64,000 bases of DNA, taken from positions 1,155,501 through 1,219,500 of the forward strand of contig NZ_AP025696.1 in assembly GCF_027943725.1 (NCBI RefSeq). Direction: 5' to 3'. This DNA is from Nitrosophilus kaiyonis (GTDB lineage Bacteria; Campylobacterota; Campylobacteria; Campylobacterales; Nitratiruptoraceae). Made by a program: the position numbers and the translations under genes. The notes below the pieces were generated by a model. The model made no database searches. It saw only the letters and a list, made by a program, of their open reading frames with translations, and had not been told where the DNA came from. Of the stretch, positions 43,493-55,000 are shown piece after piece (position 1 is the stretch's first letter; every line of letters begins with the position of its first letter).

Positions 43493-44296
43493 TTATTTGC
43501 TAACTTTTTCTTTATAAGATTCTAATTCATTTAAAATTTCATTTTCTTCATTTTTTTCAAAAATATCTTTTAATTGAGGTTGGTTTTCCTCAATAATTTT
43601 CTCAAATTCCTCTTCATTTGATATATTTTGTTTATATTTTCCAAGTAAAAGATTTGTAGAACCTATGATAACTAGATAATTTGTACCTTTAAATGATATT
43701 AGAGCAATTTTATTATGTTCATCTAAATTTTTTTCAAATTTTATCTCTATTTCATTTTCTTTTTGATTTTTAACATTGATTGTTTTCTTTTTTATTTTCT
43801 CTTTTTTCGTTGAACTAATAAAAAGAATCAATAAAAATAGCAAAATTATTATAATAGCTCCTATTATAAATAGAAAAATATTATATTCACTATTTTGAGC
43901 TGTTTTTTCTTTTTTAACTGTAACTTTTTTATTATTTTTTGGTATATATTTTTTTATTAAAAGTTTTAGACTATATCCATCTGATGATTTTGCGGCTAAA
44001 ACTGCTGCTTTTTCTATTGTATAGATTATAAGTTCGCTATCTTGGTTTTTTGGTAGAAGTTCTATTTGATATATGAAATTAGAGTCTATTTTTTTTGACC
44101 AAGGAACTAGTGTTTTTGCATTTTTTAAAAGGATTTTTATTTTCTCTTTTTCGACTTTTTGGACAAGTTTTCCTTCATAAGGAGTATCAAAATTTAAAAA
44201 TATTTCAATATTTTCATTGATTTTTTTTACATTTATATTTAAAATATTAGAAGCATTTAAAAAAAGTGCAAATAAAAAAATAATAAAAAATCTCAA
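43493..44296 (-). CDS. FliO-like membrane protein with periplasmic domain
   Basis: A 267-aa protein with an N-terminal signal peptide (about 1-17), a periplasmic beta-rich domain (about 18-125) and one membrane helix (about 138-160). A cytoplasmic part follows, where KIALISFKGTNYLVIIGSTNLLLGKY (in part ALISFKGTNYLVIIGS, near 199-222) resembles the FliO cytoplasmic motif. FliO of Helicobacter and Campylobacter has just such a large periplasmic extension. A long acidic tail ends the protein. FliO helps assemble the FliP-FliR flagellar export gate. The TTG start has AGGAG eight bases upstream. No flagellar neighbour confirms the call. Confidence 0.55.
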   Translation of the reverse strand: MRFFIIFLFALFLNASNILNINVKKINENIEIFLNFDTPYEGKLVQKVEKEKIKILLKNAKTLVPWSKKIDSNFIYQIELLPKNQDSELIIYTIEKAAVLAAKSSDGYSLKLLIKKYIPKNNKKVTVKKEKTAQNSEYNIFLFIIGAIIIILLFLLILFISSTKKEKIKKKTINVKNQKENEIEIKFEKNLDEHNKIALISFKGTNYLVIIGSTNLLLGKYKQNISNEEEFEKIIEENQPQLKDIFEKNEENEILNELESYKEKVSK

Positions 44297-44377
44297 AATT
44301 AGCTCCTGCTTTTAGATAATATGAAATGCTTATAAAGCTTATTATAAAAAAAATTTTATTAATACTATCTTTTTTTG

Positions 44378-44383
44378 TATAAT
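44378..44383 (+). promoter_or_regulatory. -10 element of the TauE/SafE gene
   Basis: TATAAT in TTTTTTTGTATAATCCC, 26 bases before the TTG start, preceded by a T run. Confidence 0.5.
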
Positions 44384-44408
44384 CCCACTCAAAAAAAAGG
44401 TTTTAAAA

Positions 44409-45146
44409 TTGATTTTTGAATTATCTATAGTAGGTATATTAGTTGGCTTTCTATCAGGATTTTTTGGAATAGGCGGCGGTACTATTTTAGTTCCATTACT
44501 AATGCTACTTGGTATAGATATAAAAGAGGCAGTAGGAATATCTGTAACACAGATGGTTTTTTCTTCTCTTTTTGGCTCATACTTAAATTTCAAAAAAAAT
44601 ATTTTTAAAATTCATGAGGGTTTTTCATTAGGAGTTGGTGGATTTATTGGAGCTTTAGGAAGTGGATATTTTGTCTCAATTGTAAATTCAAAAATATTAG
44701 AGTATATGTTTTTAGGATTTATACTTTTTGCTTTTTATAGATTTTTTAAGAAAAATATTGAAGAAAACAGCGAAAAAGATATTCCTAAAATTGTAATATT
44801 TTTTGTTGGTATATTTATAGGACTTTTTGCAATATCAATAGGTGTTGGAGGATCTATTCTTGTTACACCTATACTTGTAGGACTTTTTCATTTTGATATA
44901 AAAAAAGCTGCCTCTATGGGACTATTTTTTGTGATATTTTCTTCAATTTCAGGGTTTATAAGTTTATCTTTTTTTGGACATATAAATTATCTTTATGGAT
45001 TAATTGTTGGTACATCTTCATTAATAGGTGTATATTTTGGTATAAAATTGGCCCATAAAACAGATAGAAAAAAATTTAGGAATCTTTTAGTAGTGATGTA
45101 TAGTATTATTTTGATACTTGTTATTAAAAAGATTTTTCTAAGTTAA
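44409..45146 (+). CDS. TauE/SafE-family (TSUP) permease
   Basis: A 245-aa inner-membrane protein with seven to eight hydrophobic segments arranged as two similar halves. Each half has the family's glycine-rich motif: GFLSGFFGIGGGTILVPLL near 13-31 and GLFAISIGVGGSILVTPIL near 137-155. Members export or import sulfite, sulfoacetate, thiosulfate or other sulfur and organic anions; the substrate is not readable here. The start is TTG with AAGG eight bases upstream. uvrA follows after 13 bases, so the two could share a transcript. Confidence 0.88.
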   Translation: MIFELSIVGILVGFLSGFFGIGGGTILVPLLMLLGIDIKEAVGISVTQMVFSSLFGSYLNFKKNIFKIHEGFSLGVGGFIGALGSGYFVSIVNSKILEYMFLGFILFAFYRFFKKNIEENSEKDIPKIVIFFVGIFIGLFAISIGVGGSILVTPILVGLFHFDIKKAASMGLFFVIFSSISGFISLSFFGHINYLYGLIVGTSSLIGVYFGIKLAHKTDRKKFRNLLVVMYSIILILVIKKIFLS

Positions 45147-45159
45147 AAAAGAGGGGAGA

Positions 45160-47973
45160 ATGGAATATATAGAGATTTTTGGTGCAAGAGAGAACAATTT
45201 AAAAGATATTCATTTAAGATTGCCCAAAAACAAACTTATTGTTTTTACAGGATTATCTGGTAGTGGAAAAAGTACTTTGGCATTTGAAACACTTTATGCT
45301 GAAGGACAAAGAAGATATATAGAATCTCTTTCAAGCTATGCAAGGCAGTTTTTAGAAAGACTTGAAAAGCCAGATGTTGATAAAATTGAAGGACTAACTC
45401 CAGCAATTGCGATTGAGCAAAAAACAACAAGCAAAAATCCAAGAAGTACAGTCGGAACAATAACAGAAATATATGATTATTTAAGACTTTTATATGCAAG
45501 AGTAGGAATTCAACACTGTCATATATGTGGAAGACCAATATCAAAAATGAGTGCAAGTGATATTATAAATGAGGTTTTAAAACTACCTGAAGGTGCAAAA
45601 ATCGTAATTTTATCTCCATTAATAAGAGAAAAAAAGGGTAGTTTTAATGATTTAATAGAGAAATTAAGACATAAAGGCTATGTTAGGGCTATGATAGATG
45701 GTGTAATGGTAAGGCTTGATGAAGATATTGAACTATCAAAAACAAAAAAGCATACCATTAAAGCTGTTGTAGATAGAGTTGTTGTAAAAAAAGAAAATAG
45801 CGCCAGAATAGCTAGTGATGTTGAAAAAGCACTGAATGAATCTTTTGGAGAGGTAGAGATACAGATAATTAACTATAAAGATTTAAATCTTGAAAAAGAG
45901 CTTATTCATTATAGTGAACATTTGGCCTGTTTTCATTGCAAGGTTAGTTTTGAGCCATTAGAGCCTCTTAGCTTTTCATTTAATTCGCCAAAAGGCGCAT
46001 GTCCTGCTTGTGATGGGCTTGGAATTAGATATACCCTTGATTTAAAAAAGATTATAAATGAGTCTTTATCGATAGAAAAAGGCGCAATAAAGATACTTTT
46101 TGGATATAACAGAAGTTACTATTTTACTTTTTTAAAGGCATTTTGTTTAAGTTATGGGATAGATATAAAAAAACCTTTTGAAGAATTGGCCGAAAATGAG
46201 AAAAAAGCAATTTTATATGGAGCAGCAGATGAAGTTGATTTTGTTTGGAAAACACATAGATTAAAAAGGATATGGCCTGGTGTTGTAAAGATTGCTTATG
46301 ATATGTTTAAAGATGAAAAAGAGTTAAATGAGTATATGAGCGAGAAAGTTTGTGATAAATGTAAAGGGTATAGATTAAAGCCTGAATCTTTAGCTGTAAA
46401 AGTTGCAGATAAAACAATTGGAGAGATTTTAGACCTTCCAATAGAGGATTGTTATAAATTTTTTGAAAATGAAAAAAATTTTGATTATCTAACACCTCAG
46501 CAAAAGGTTATAGCAGCTCCTATATTAAAAGAGATTAAAGAGAGACTTTACTTTTTAAATGATGTTGGACTTGGATATTTGACTCTTGGTAGAGATGCAA
46601 GAACTATAAGCGGAGGAGAAGCTCAAAGAATAAGAATAGCAAGCCAGATTGGAAGTGGTTTAACTGGAGTAATGTATGTTTTGGATGAGCCAAGTATCGG
46701 GCTTCATGAAAGAGATACATCAAAGCTCATCAGAACACTAAAAAATCTTCAAAGAAAAGGAAATAGTGTAATAGTTGTTGAACATGATAAAGAGACAATA
46801 GAGTCAGCAGATTTTATAGTTGATATTGGTCCTGGTGCTGGAAAATATGGTGGAGAAGTTGTTTTTAGCGGTACGTTAAAAGAGTTAAAAGATAGTGATA
46901 CTTTAACCTCACAATATCTTACTGGCAAAAAAAGAATAGAGTATAAATTTAATAGAGAACAAAAAGAGTGGCTTGAGATTAAAAATGTAAATATAAATAA
47001 TATAAAAAATCTTAATGTCAAAATTCCTCTTAGAAATTTTGTTGCTATAACTGGAGTTAGTGGAAGTGGGAAAAGTTCTTTAATTTTACAGACTCTTCTT
47101 CCTGTAGCAAAAGAGATTTTAAATCATGCAAAAAAGGTTAAAAAAGTAGCTGGAGTTGAAATAGATGGACTTGAAAAACTTGATAAAGTAATATATCTTG
47201 ATCAAAGTCCAATTGGAAGAACTCCAAGAAGCAATCCTGCTACTTATACAGGTGTTATGGATGAGATAAGAAATCTTTTTGCAAAAACTAAAGAGGCTCA
47301 AATTAGAGGATATACACCGGGAAGATTTAGTTTTAATGTAAAAGGGGGAAGATGTGAAAAGTGTAAAGGTGAAGGCGAGATAAAGATTGAGATGCATTTT
47401 CTACCAGATATTATGGTTAAATGTGATGCCTGCAAAGGAAAAAGATATAATGCACAAACTCTTGAAATTGAGTATAAAGGCAAAAATATTGCTGATGTAT
47501 TAGAGATGAGTGTTGATGAGGCAATTGAGTTTTTTAAAAATATTCCAAAAATATATCAAAAACTAAAAACTTTACAAGATGTGGGACTTGGATATATAAC
47601 TCTTGGACAAAATGCTGTGACTTTAAGTGGCGGTGAAGCTCAAAGAATAAAATTATCAAAAGAGTTAAGCAAAAAAGATACGGGAAATACACTATATATT
47701 TTGGATGAGCCAACTACAGGTCTTCATTTTGCAGATGTTGATAGACTTTTAAAAGTTTTACACTATTTAGTTGAACTTGGAAATAGCGTAATAGTAATTG
47801 AGCATAATATGGATATTATAAAAAATGCTGATTTTATTATAGATATGGGTCCAGAAGGTGGAAGTAGAGGAGGAAAAGTTATTGCAACTGGCTCACCACT
47901 AGAAGTTGCAAAAAATTATAAAAAAACTGGAAGTTATACTGGAGAGTTTTTAGCAAAAGAGTTAAAACTTTAA
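45160..47973 (+). CDS. uvrA: Excinuclease ABC subunit A
   Basis: A 937-aa damage-recognition ATPase of nucleotide excision repair. It has two ABC halves: Walker A GLSGSGKST (about 29-37) and GVSGSGKSS (about 632-640), and two signatures LSGGEAQRI-type (ISGGEAQRIRIAS and LSGGEAQRIKLSK). Zinc-binding cysteine pairs are visible in CHICGRPI, CFHCKV..CPACDGLG and CEKCKGEGEI..CDACKGKRYN. The length is normal. AGGGGAG precedes the ATG. Confidence 0.98.
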   Translation: MEYIEIFGARENNLKDIHLRLPKNKLIVFTGLSGSGKSTLAFETLYAEGQRRYIESLSSYARQFLERLEKPDVDKIEGLTPAIAIEQKTTSKNPRSTVGTITEIYDYLRLLYARVGIQHCHICGRPISKMSASDIINEVLKLPEGAKIVILSPLIREKKGSFNDLIEKLRHKGYVRAMIDGVMVRLDEDIELSKTKKHTIKAVVDRVVVKKENSARIASDVEKALNESFGEVEIQIINYKDLNLEKELIHYSEHLACFHCKVSFEPLEPLSFSFNSPKGACPACDGLGIRYTLDLKKIINESLSIEKGAIKILFGYNRSYYFTFLKAFCLSYGIDIKKPFEELAENEKKAILYGAADEVDFVWKTHRLKRIWPGVVKIAYDMFKDEKELNEYMSEKVCDKCKGYRLKPESLAVKVADKTIGEILDLPIEDCYKFFENEKNFDYLTPQQKVIAAPILKEIKERLYFLNDVGLGYLTLGRDARTISGGEAQRIRIASQIGSGLTGVMYVLDEPSIGLHERDTSKLIRTLKNLQRKGNSVIVVEHDKETIESADFIVDIGPGAGKYGGEVVFSGTLKELKDSDTLTSQYLTGKKRIEYKFNREQKEWLEIKNVNINNIKNLNVKIPLRNFVAITGVSGSGKSSLILQTLLPVAKEILNHAKKVKKVAGVEIDGLEKLDKVIYLDQSPIGRTPRSNPATYTGVMDEIRNLFAKTKEAQIRGYTPGRFSFNVKGGRCEKCKGEGEIKIEMHFLPDIMVKCDACKGKRYNAQTLEIEYKGKNIADVLEMSVDEAIEFFKNIPKIYQKLKTLQDVGLGYITLGQNAVTLSGGEAQRIKLSKELSKKDTGNTLYILDEPTTGLHFADVDRLLKVLHYLVELGNSVIVIEHNMDIIKNADFIIDMGPEGGSRGGKVIATGSPLEVAKNYKKTGSYTGEFLAKELKL

Positions 47974-48026
47974 ATGTAAGATAAGTAATTTTTGGGCAAA
48001 ATCTAAAAAAAACAGTTGAGGTAAAA

Positions 48027-48833
48027 ATGAAAGAATCAATTATAAAAAAGATAAGATCTTTGCCACCTTTACCAAAAACTATCGATGAGTTTGAGAGAGC
48101 TTATAATGATCCAAATGTAAGCTTAGAAAAAATTGCAGATATTTTAGAAAAAGATCCTATGATAGTGGCAAATATTTTAAAAAGAGTCAATTCTCCATAT
48201 TATGGTTTAAGAAAAGAGATAACAGATCTATCTCATGCGATTTCACTTCTTGGACTCTCAGAAGTGAAGGGTGTGGTTTTACAAAACTCAATAAAAAAAC
48301 TTTTAAATATAGATATGGAGCCTTATGGAGTATCTGCAGAAGAGTTTGCCAATATCTCTCATCTTCAAAGTCATTTAATGTATAGATGGTATAGAAAAGT
48401 AGATAGTAGAAAATTAAAAATTTTAAGTCTTGCATCACTTCTTCAAGAAATGGGAAAAATAGTTATTGCAGATGAAATAATAAAAGATGATTTAGTATAT
48501 CCATTTAGGTCTGAAATAGAAACTACAGATGATATTGCATCTGTTGAAAATAGCTTTGTTGGAACAACTACCGCAGAAGTAACAGCAGAAATGTTTGATT
48601 ATTGGGGATTTGATAAATTTTTTGTTGAATCTATAAGATATTCAGATAATTTTAAAGACGCAAATGAAGAGGTTTATGAATATTCAAGAGCTTTAAATAT
48701 TGTAAAAACAGCAATTCCAGTTAATAAGCCTTTTAAAGAATCAAGTATAAATAAAGCTATTAATATCGCAAAATCTGAAAATATGGATACTGACTTTTTA
48801 ATTGATGCAATAGAGAGTTTAAAAAATACTTAA
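48027..48833 (+). CDS. HDOD-domain protein
   Basis: A 268-aa cytoplasmic protein with an HDOD domain (about 8-200), recognised by SLPPLPKTIDEFERAYNDPNVSLEKIADILEKDPMI (beginning LPPLPKT) and NSPYYGLRKEITDLSHAISLLG (in part ITDLSHAISLLG). HDOD is related to HD phosphohydrolases but lacks the metal-binding HD pair and is thought to serve in signalling or regulation. No output domain is attached. It stands alone after uvrA with a GAGG ribosome binding site, and is convergent with a small secreted protein gene, overlapping it by four bases. Confidence 0.82.
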   Translation: MKESIIKKIRSLPPLPKTIDEFERAYNDPNVSLEKIADILEKDPMIVANILKRVNSPYYGLRKEITDLSHAISLLGLSEVKGVVLQNSIKKLLNIDMEPYGVSAEEFANISHLQSHLMYRWYRKVDSRKLKILSLASLLQEMGKIVIADEIIKDDLVYPFRSEIETTDDIASVENSFVGTTTAEVTAEMFDYWGFDKFFVESIRYSDNFKDANEEVYEYSRALNIVKTAIPVNKPFKESSINKAINIAKSENMDTDFLIDAIESLKNT

Positions 48834-49168
48834 TTTTTTAAACATTTAATTGCTTCACTTTTGTTAATAGCTTTTCCCCAGCAAATTTTCTCTTTCTCTA
48901 AAATTTTTATATCTCTAATTAATGTATTTATATAAAAACTTTTTGGAAAAGAGCTTGAGAATACTTTTGCAAGATTATCGCTTTTTGGATTATTTGGAAA
49001 TTTTTCTATACACTCATTAACAATGTTTTCATTTTCTATGCATTTTAGTCTATTTTTATAAATATCTATAATTTTATTAATTTCAATTATATTTTTTTCT
49101 CTTATTTTTGAGAAATCTTGTGCATTTAAAAATATAAGTAGAAAAAAAGGTATTAAAAATTTTTTCAT
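48830..49168 (-). CDS. Small secreted protein, unknown function
   Basis: A 112-aa protein with a signal peptide (about 1-16, ending NAQ) and a mainly helical mature part with four cysteines (C43, C53, C96, C109 approximately), which could form two disulfides in the periplasm. No domain is recognised. The start follows AAAGG on the minus strand. It is divergent from polA and convergent with the HDOD gene. Its function cannot be inferred from context. Confidence 0.6.
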   Translation of the reverse strand: MKKFLIPFFLLIFLNAQDFSKIREKNIIEINKIIDIYKNRLKCIENENIVNECIEKFPNNPKSDNLAKVFSSSFPKSFYINTLIRDIKILEKEKICWGKAINKSEAIKCLKN

Positions 49169-49234
49169 ACTTTACCTTTTGGAAAAATTTTATAAAATTA
49201 TACTCAAAATCTGTTTTGCCTTAAAAGGATATTG

Positions 49235-51898
49235 ATGAAAACATTAACAATTATTGATACTTTTGGATTTTTTTTCAGAAACTATTATGCCCTTCCTCCA
49301 TTAAAAAGTAAAAAAGGTTTTCCTACAGGACTTTTAACAGGATTTATAAATTTTATATATAACCTATCAAGTGAGCATAAAAGCGATTATCTACTATTTG
49401 CTTTAGATAGCGAAGGACCATCCTTTAGAAATAAAATCGATAAAAATTATAAAGCTCAAAGGCCAGAGGCTCCGCAAGAGCTTTTAATGCAGCTTCCAGT
49501 TGCTATAGAATGGATAAAAAAGATGGGTTTTAAACAGCTGATGAAAGAAGGGTATGAAGCTGATGATATTATTGCTTCAATAGTAAAATGTGCTAAAGAG
49601 AAAAATATAAAGGTTAGAATTGTAAGTCATGATAAAGATCTTTATCAGCTAATTGATGATGGAAAAGTTGTCATATATGATCCCATTAAAAAAGAGGAGA
49701 TTGATGAAGAAAAGGCTAAAAGGAAGTTTGGTGTTGAGCCAAAATATATAAAAGATTTTCTAGCTTTAACTGGGGATAGTGCTGATAATATTCCAGGTGT
49801 AAAAGGTATAGGTCCAAAAACTGCCGCAAAACTTATAAATGAGTATGGCTCTTTAGAAAATATTTATAAAAATATTGAAAATATTAAACCAGATAGAATA
49901 AGAAGACTTTTAGAAGAGGGGAGAGAATCAGCCTTTTTGAGTAAAAAATTGGTTGAACTTAAAAGTGATCTATTTAATGATTGTAATTTTGAAGATTTTA
50001 AACTGCCAGCTATGAATCCGATACTGAAAATTGCTGATGAGTTAATTGATTATGATATTACATCTGTTTTAAATAGATTAAAAAAAGCTCCAATTATTGA
50101 AAAAGAGAGTAAACAGTTAGAGTTTGAATATATTCTTTTAGATAAAGAGGAAAAACTTTTCGAGGTTTTAGAAAAAATTAGTAAAGATACACTTGTTGCA
50201 TTTGATACTGAAACAAACTCTCTTGATACAAAAGAGGCAGATTTAGTTGGATTTAGTTTCTGCTTTGAAAAAAATAGAGCCTATTATGTTCCAGTAGGCC
50301 ATAATTATTTAGGAGTATCTGAGCAGATTCCTCTAGAAACTGCTTTAAAAGCTATAAAAAAGATTTTAAAATCTAAATTTTTTGGTCACAATCTAAAATT
50401 TGACCTATCTTTGCTGTATAAATATAAGATAGAAGAGATAACTCCTTATGCTGATACAATGATACTTGCATGGCTTGTAAATCCTGAGAGCTCTTTGGGG
50501 CTTGAATCTTTGTCAAAAAGATATTTTTCACACTCTATGATAACTTTCAAAGAGACTGTTAAAAAGGGTGAGGATTTTTCATTGGTAAATATTGATGAAG
50601 CTTGTAAATATGCAAGCGAAGATGCACTTGTTACATATCTTTTATATTTTGAACTGATAAAAGAGTTAAAAGAGCAAAACGCAGCTCATCTGATAAATGA
50701 AGCTAAAGATGTTGAATTTCCATTTATCAATACTCTTATTTGGATGGAGAAAAATGGAATTAAAGTTGATATAGATTTTTTTGAAAATCTTTTGAAAAAA
50801 ACGCAAAAAAGATTGGAAGAGCTTACAAATAAAATTTATGAACTAGCAGGGGTAGAATTTAATATAAATTCAACAAAACAGCTTGGAAATGTTTTATTTG
50901 AAAAACTTAAACTTCCAGTTATAAAAAAGACAAAAACCGGTTTTAGTACAAATGAAGCAGTTTTAAATGAGTTAAAAGATAAGCATCTAATAATCAAAGA
51001 GCTTTTAGAATATAGAGAACTTTTTAAATTAAAATCAACCTATATTGAGCCTCTTTTAAAACTTGGTAAAAAAGATAAAAAAAATAGAATATATACTTCT
51101 TTTATACAAACTGGAACTGCTACAGGAAGGCTTGCAAGTAAAAACCCAAATTTACAAAATATTCCAGTTAAGACTGATGTTGGAAGAGAGATAAGATACG
51201 GCTTTATAGCAGATGAGGGAAATTTATTAATTGGAATAGACTATTCTCAAATAGAGTTAAGATTGCTTGCTCATTTTAGTAAAGATCCATCACTCGTGAA
51301 TGCTTTTTATGAAGATAAAGATATACATCTTGAAACTGCAAAAAAACTCTTTGGAGAAAAAGCTAAAGAGATGAGAAATGTAGCAAAAAGCATAAATTTT
51401 GGTTTGATTTATGGAATGGGAAGCAGAAAACTTGCGCAAACTCTTGGTATTAGCACAAAAGAGGCAAAAAATATCATAGATAACTATTTTGCATCATTTC
51501 CAACTGTAAAGCATTATCTTCAATCAATTGAAATTTTTGCTAAAAACAATGGATATGTTGAGACTTTGCTTGGCAGAAGGAGATATTTTGATTTTGCTCA
51601 TGCAAGTCCAGTTCAACTTGCAGCATATTTAAGAGAAGCAACAAATACAGTGTTTCAAGGAAGTGCTGCAGATTTGATAAAGCTTGCTATGAATAAAATA
51701 AAAAATGAAATTTTTGAAAAACACTATCCTGCAAAAATGATTCTGCAAATACATGATGAACTAATTTTTGAAGTGGATGAAAAGGAAGCAGAAAATTTAT
51801 CAAAAATTTTTAAAAATATTATGGAAAATATATATAAACTCAATGTTCCACTAAAATGCAGTGTTTCTATAGCAAAAAGATGGGGGGATTTAAAGTAG
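49235..51898 (+). CDS. polA: DNA polymerase I
   Basis: An 887-aa repair and Okazaki-processing polymerase. The 5'-3' exonuclease domain (about 1-260) starts TLTIIDTFGFFFRNYYA and has the GYEADDIIAS and TGDSADNIPGVKGIGPKTA motifs. The 3'-5' exonuclease domain has all three motifs: FDTETNSLD (about 322-330), HNLKFDLSLL and YASEDALVTY, so proofreading looks intact. The polymerase domain has RNVAKSINFGLIYGMG and QIHDELIFEV. The ATG at 49235 is six bases after AAAAGGA; a TTG one codon before it is less likely. Confidence 0.97.
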   Translation: MKTLTIIDTFGFFFRNYYALPPLKSKKGFPTGLLTGFINFIYNLSSEHKSDYLLFALDSEGPSFRNKIDKNYKAQRPEAPQELLMQLPVAIEWIKKMGFKQLMKEGYEADDIIASIVKCAKEKNIKVRIVSHDKDLYQLIDDGKVVIYDPIKKEEIDEEKAKRKFGVEPKYIKDFLALTGDSADNIPGVKGIGPKTAAKLINEYGSLENIYKNIENIKPDRIRRLLEEGRESAFLSKKLVELKSDLFNDCNFEDFKLPAMNPILKIADELIDYDITSVLNRLKKAPIIEKESKQLEFEYILLDKEEKLFEVLEKISKDTLVAFDTETNSLDTKEADLVGFSFCFEKNRAYYVPVGHNYLGVSEQIPLETALKAIKKILKSKFFGHNLKFDLSLLYKYKIEEITPYADTMILAWLVNPESSLGLESLSKRYFSHSMITFKETVKKGEDFSLVNIDEACKYASEDALVTYLLYFELIKELKEQNAAHLINEAKDVEFPFINTLIWMEKNGIKVDIDFFENLLKKTQKRLEELTNKIYELAGVEFNINSTKQLGNVLFEKLKLPVIKKTKTGFSTNEAVLNELKDKHLIIKELLEYRELFKLKSTYIEPLLKLGKKDKKNRIYTSFIQTGTATGRLASKNPNLQNIPVKTDVGREIRYGFIADEGNLLIGIDYSQIELRLLAHFSKDPSLVNAFYEDKDIHLETAKKLFGEKAKEMRNVAKSINFGLIYGMGSRKLAQTLGISTKEAKNIIDNYFASFPTVKHYLQSIEIFAKNNGYVETLLGRRRYFDFAHASPVQLAAYLREATNTVFQGSAADLIKLAMNKIKNEIFEKHYPAKMILQIHDELIFEVDEKEAENLSKIFKNIMENIYKLNVPLKCSVSIAKRWGDLK

Positions 51899-52001
51899 AG
51901 AATTAAGTTTTTTCTTAATCCCTTTACTTAACTTTATAATATCTTTCTTTTTTTGCAAAAAAGATATAAAATCTCCAAATCTTCTAATATCGGGGAAATA
52001 G

Positions 52002-55000
52002 ATGGCTAAATTTTTGAAAAACTTTTTTCTCTCTATAAAGTCTGCAGTTTTTTTTATGTTTATATTTGCTATTGCAATAGGTGTAGCTACATTCATAGAA
52101 AATGATTATGGGACTCAGAGTGCCAAAGCGCTAGTTTATAATGCAAGATGGTTTGAGATTTTACTTGTGATATTAGGGATAAATCTTGTTTATAATATTT
52201 TTAGATTTAGACTCTATAGAAAAGAGAAATGGCTTACTGGACTTTTTCATTTTGCTTTTATTTTAATTTTAATAGGCGCAGCAGTTACAAGATATTTTGG
52301 ATATGAAGGAATTATGCATATTAGAGAAGGAGCAATCCAGGATAAAATAGTATCTGATAGAGCATATCTGCAAGCTGATATTGTTAAAGATGGTAAAAAA
52401 TACCATTTTGAGTTTCCATTGCTTTTGTCTGCATTAGGAAAAAATAGTTTTAAAAAGGTCTTAAAATTTGATAATGATGAAATTGAGATAGATTTAAAAA
52501 AATATATTCCAAATGCAAAAACAGCTCTTGTAAAAGATAAAAATGGTGATACATATATTGAATTAATGATAGCATTTGGTAATTCTCCTCAAAGTGTTAC
52601 TATTAAAAAGGGTGATTTTGTTGATCTGGGAGATTTTATAATAGCTTTTGAAAAAGAGCCGAATGTGAATAAAAAAGTTATTAAAATAGAGCAAAAAGGA
52701 GATAAACTTTATATTAAATCACCTTTTGCAATTTCAACTTTTCGTATGAGTGAAAATTTGGCTAAAAATTTTAAAGAAAATGAAGAGATTGTTTTTGAAA
52801 AAGGAAAACTTTATGGTCTAAAAAATTTAAAAATTGTTTTAAAAGATTTTAAGGAAGGCGTTAAAACAAAACTGATCTCAGCAGGTCCTAAGCCAAAAGA
52901 AAGAGGGCTTCAAGATGCACTTGTTTTGGAAATAAAAAATAAAAATATTAAAAAAAGTGTTACTGTTTTTGGTAAAAAAGGGCAATTAGGAAATCCGGCT
53001 ACAATAACTTTAGGAGATACAAAACTTTTTTTAACATATGGGTCTAAAATTATAAAACTTCCTTTTGCTTTAAAACTTGTTGATTTTCAGATAGAAAAAT
53101 ATCCAGGATCAAATTCACCTTCTTCTTATGCTAGTGAAGTGATATTAATAGATAAGGAAAAAGATATAAAAATGCCATTTAGAATTTATATGAATCATGT
53201 GCTTGATTATAGAGGATATAGATTTTTTCAAAGTTCATATGATATGGATGAAAGAGGTACAATTTTATCAGTAAATCATGATCCAGGAACAATTATCACT
53301 TACATTGGTTATGCTATGCTATTTTTTGGTCTTATTTTTCATCTATTTATGCCTCAAAGTAGGTTTATGAAATTAATTAGACTTACTAAAAAAGTTCAAA
53401 AAAAGAGGGAGTCTTTAGTTCTATCAATACTATTTCTTTTTATCTTTTTTCCTTATTCAATAAAAGCATCTCAAATAAATTATGAAGAGGCATTAAAAGT
53501 TGTAAAATCTTTTGATAAAAAGCATTGTGAAAAATTTGGAGAATTATTAGTACAAGATAGAAGCGGAAGGGTTGAGCCTATTGACACTCTATCAAGAGAG
53601 GTTTTAGCAAAAGTTACTAGAAAAGAGAAATTTTTAGGGCTTAATCCAAACCAGATTTTTCTTGGAATGACGGTAAAGCCAAATTATTGGCAAGTTATAA
53701 AGATGATTTATCTTCATCATCCCCAATTAAAAAAGATAATTGGATTAAAAAAAGATGAAAAATATGCAGCATTTCAAGATTTCTTTGATAAAAATGGAGA
53801 GTATAAACTTGCAAAATATGTTCAAGAAGCAGTACTTAAAAAGCCGGCTCAAAGAAATCAATTTGATAAAGATGTAATAAAAGTGGATGAGAGAGTAAAT
53901 GTTTGTTATATGGTATATGTTGGAGATTTATTGAGAATTTTTCCAAAACCAAATGATAAAAATCAAAAATGGTACTCTCCAGTTGAAGCAATAAAATCAT
54001 TTCCACCAAAAGAGGCTGAACTTGTAAGATTAATAATCGCAAGCTATTTTTCAAATATTGATAAAGCTTTAGAAAATGGTGATTGGAAAAAAGCTGATGA
54101 AGCTTTAGATGTAATTAAAAATTATCAAAAATATTATGGTGCTTCAATAATCCCAAAAGAGAAAAAAATAAAAGCTGAACTTTTATACAATAGATTGGAT
54201 ATTTTTAATAGGTTAGTTCCATATTATATGATTATTGGCTCAATTTTACTTATTTTAGTTCTTGCAAATTTAATCAATCCTAAAATAAAAATAGGTCCTG
54301 TTATAAAAATAGGGCTATTTTTTATTATTTTAGGATTTTTTGCTCATACATTTGGTTTGGCTCTAAGATGGTATGTTGCTGGACATGCTCCTTGGAGTGA
54401 TGGATATGAATCTATGGTATATATTTCCTGGGCTATAGTATTAGCTGGCTTTTTCTTTTCTAAAAACTCTCCAGTTGCCCTTGCTACAACTGCACTGCTT
54501 GGAGGACTAATATTATTTGTCGCTCATCTAAATTGGTTAGACCCTCAAATAACAAATCTTGTTCCAGTTTTAAAATCATACTGGCTTATGATTCATGTTT
54601 CTGTAATAACTGCAAGTTATGGATTCTTGGCTCTTAGTGCACTTTTAGCATTTATTGTTTTGATTTTGTATATATTTATGAATCAAAAAAACAAAGAGTC
54701 TTTAGTTTTAACTATTAAAGAGTTAACATATACAAATGAGATGAGCTTAATAATTGGCCTTGTTTTGGTAACAATAGGGAATTTTCTCGGTGGAGTTTGG
54801 GCAAATGAGAGTTGGGGAAGATATTGGGGATGGGATCCAAAAGAGACATGGGCTCTTGTTACTATTTTGATATATGCATGTGTTGAGCATTTAAGACTTA
54901 TACCAAAACTAAATGGTCTATTTTTATATAATGTGATGTCGCTTTTAGCATTTTCTTCAGTAATAATGACATATTTTGGTGTAAATTTTTATCTATCAGG

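Noticed and set aside
51890-52096. Minus-strand frame between polA and ccsBA
   Set aside because: It covers the start of ccsBA in antisense and lacks a ribosome binding site. The 103-base gap holds only a weak ATTAAG/CTTAAT hairpin with a T6 loop, not convincing as a terminator.
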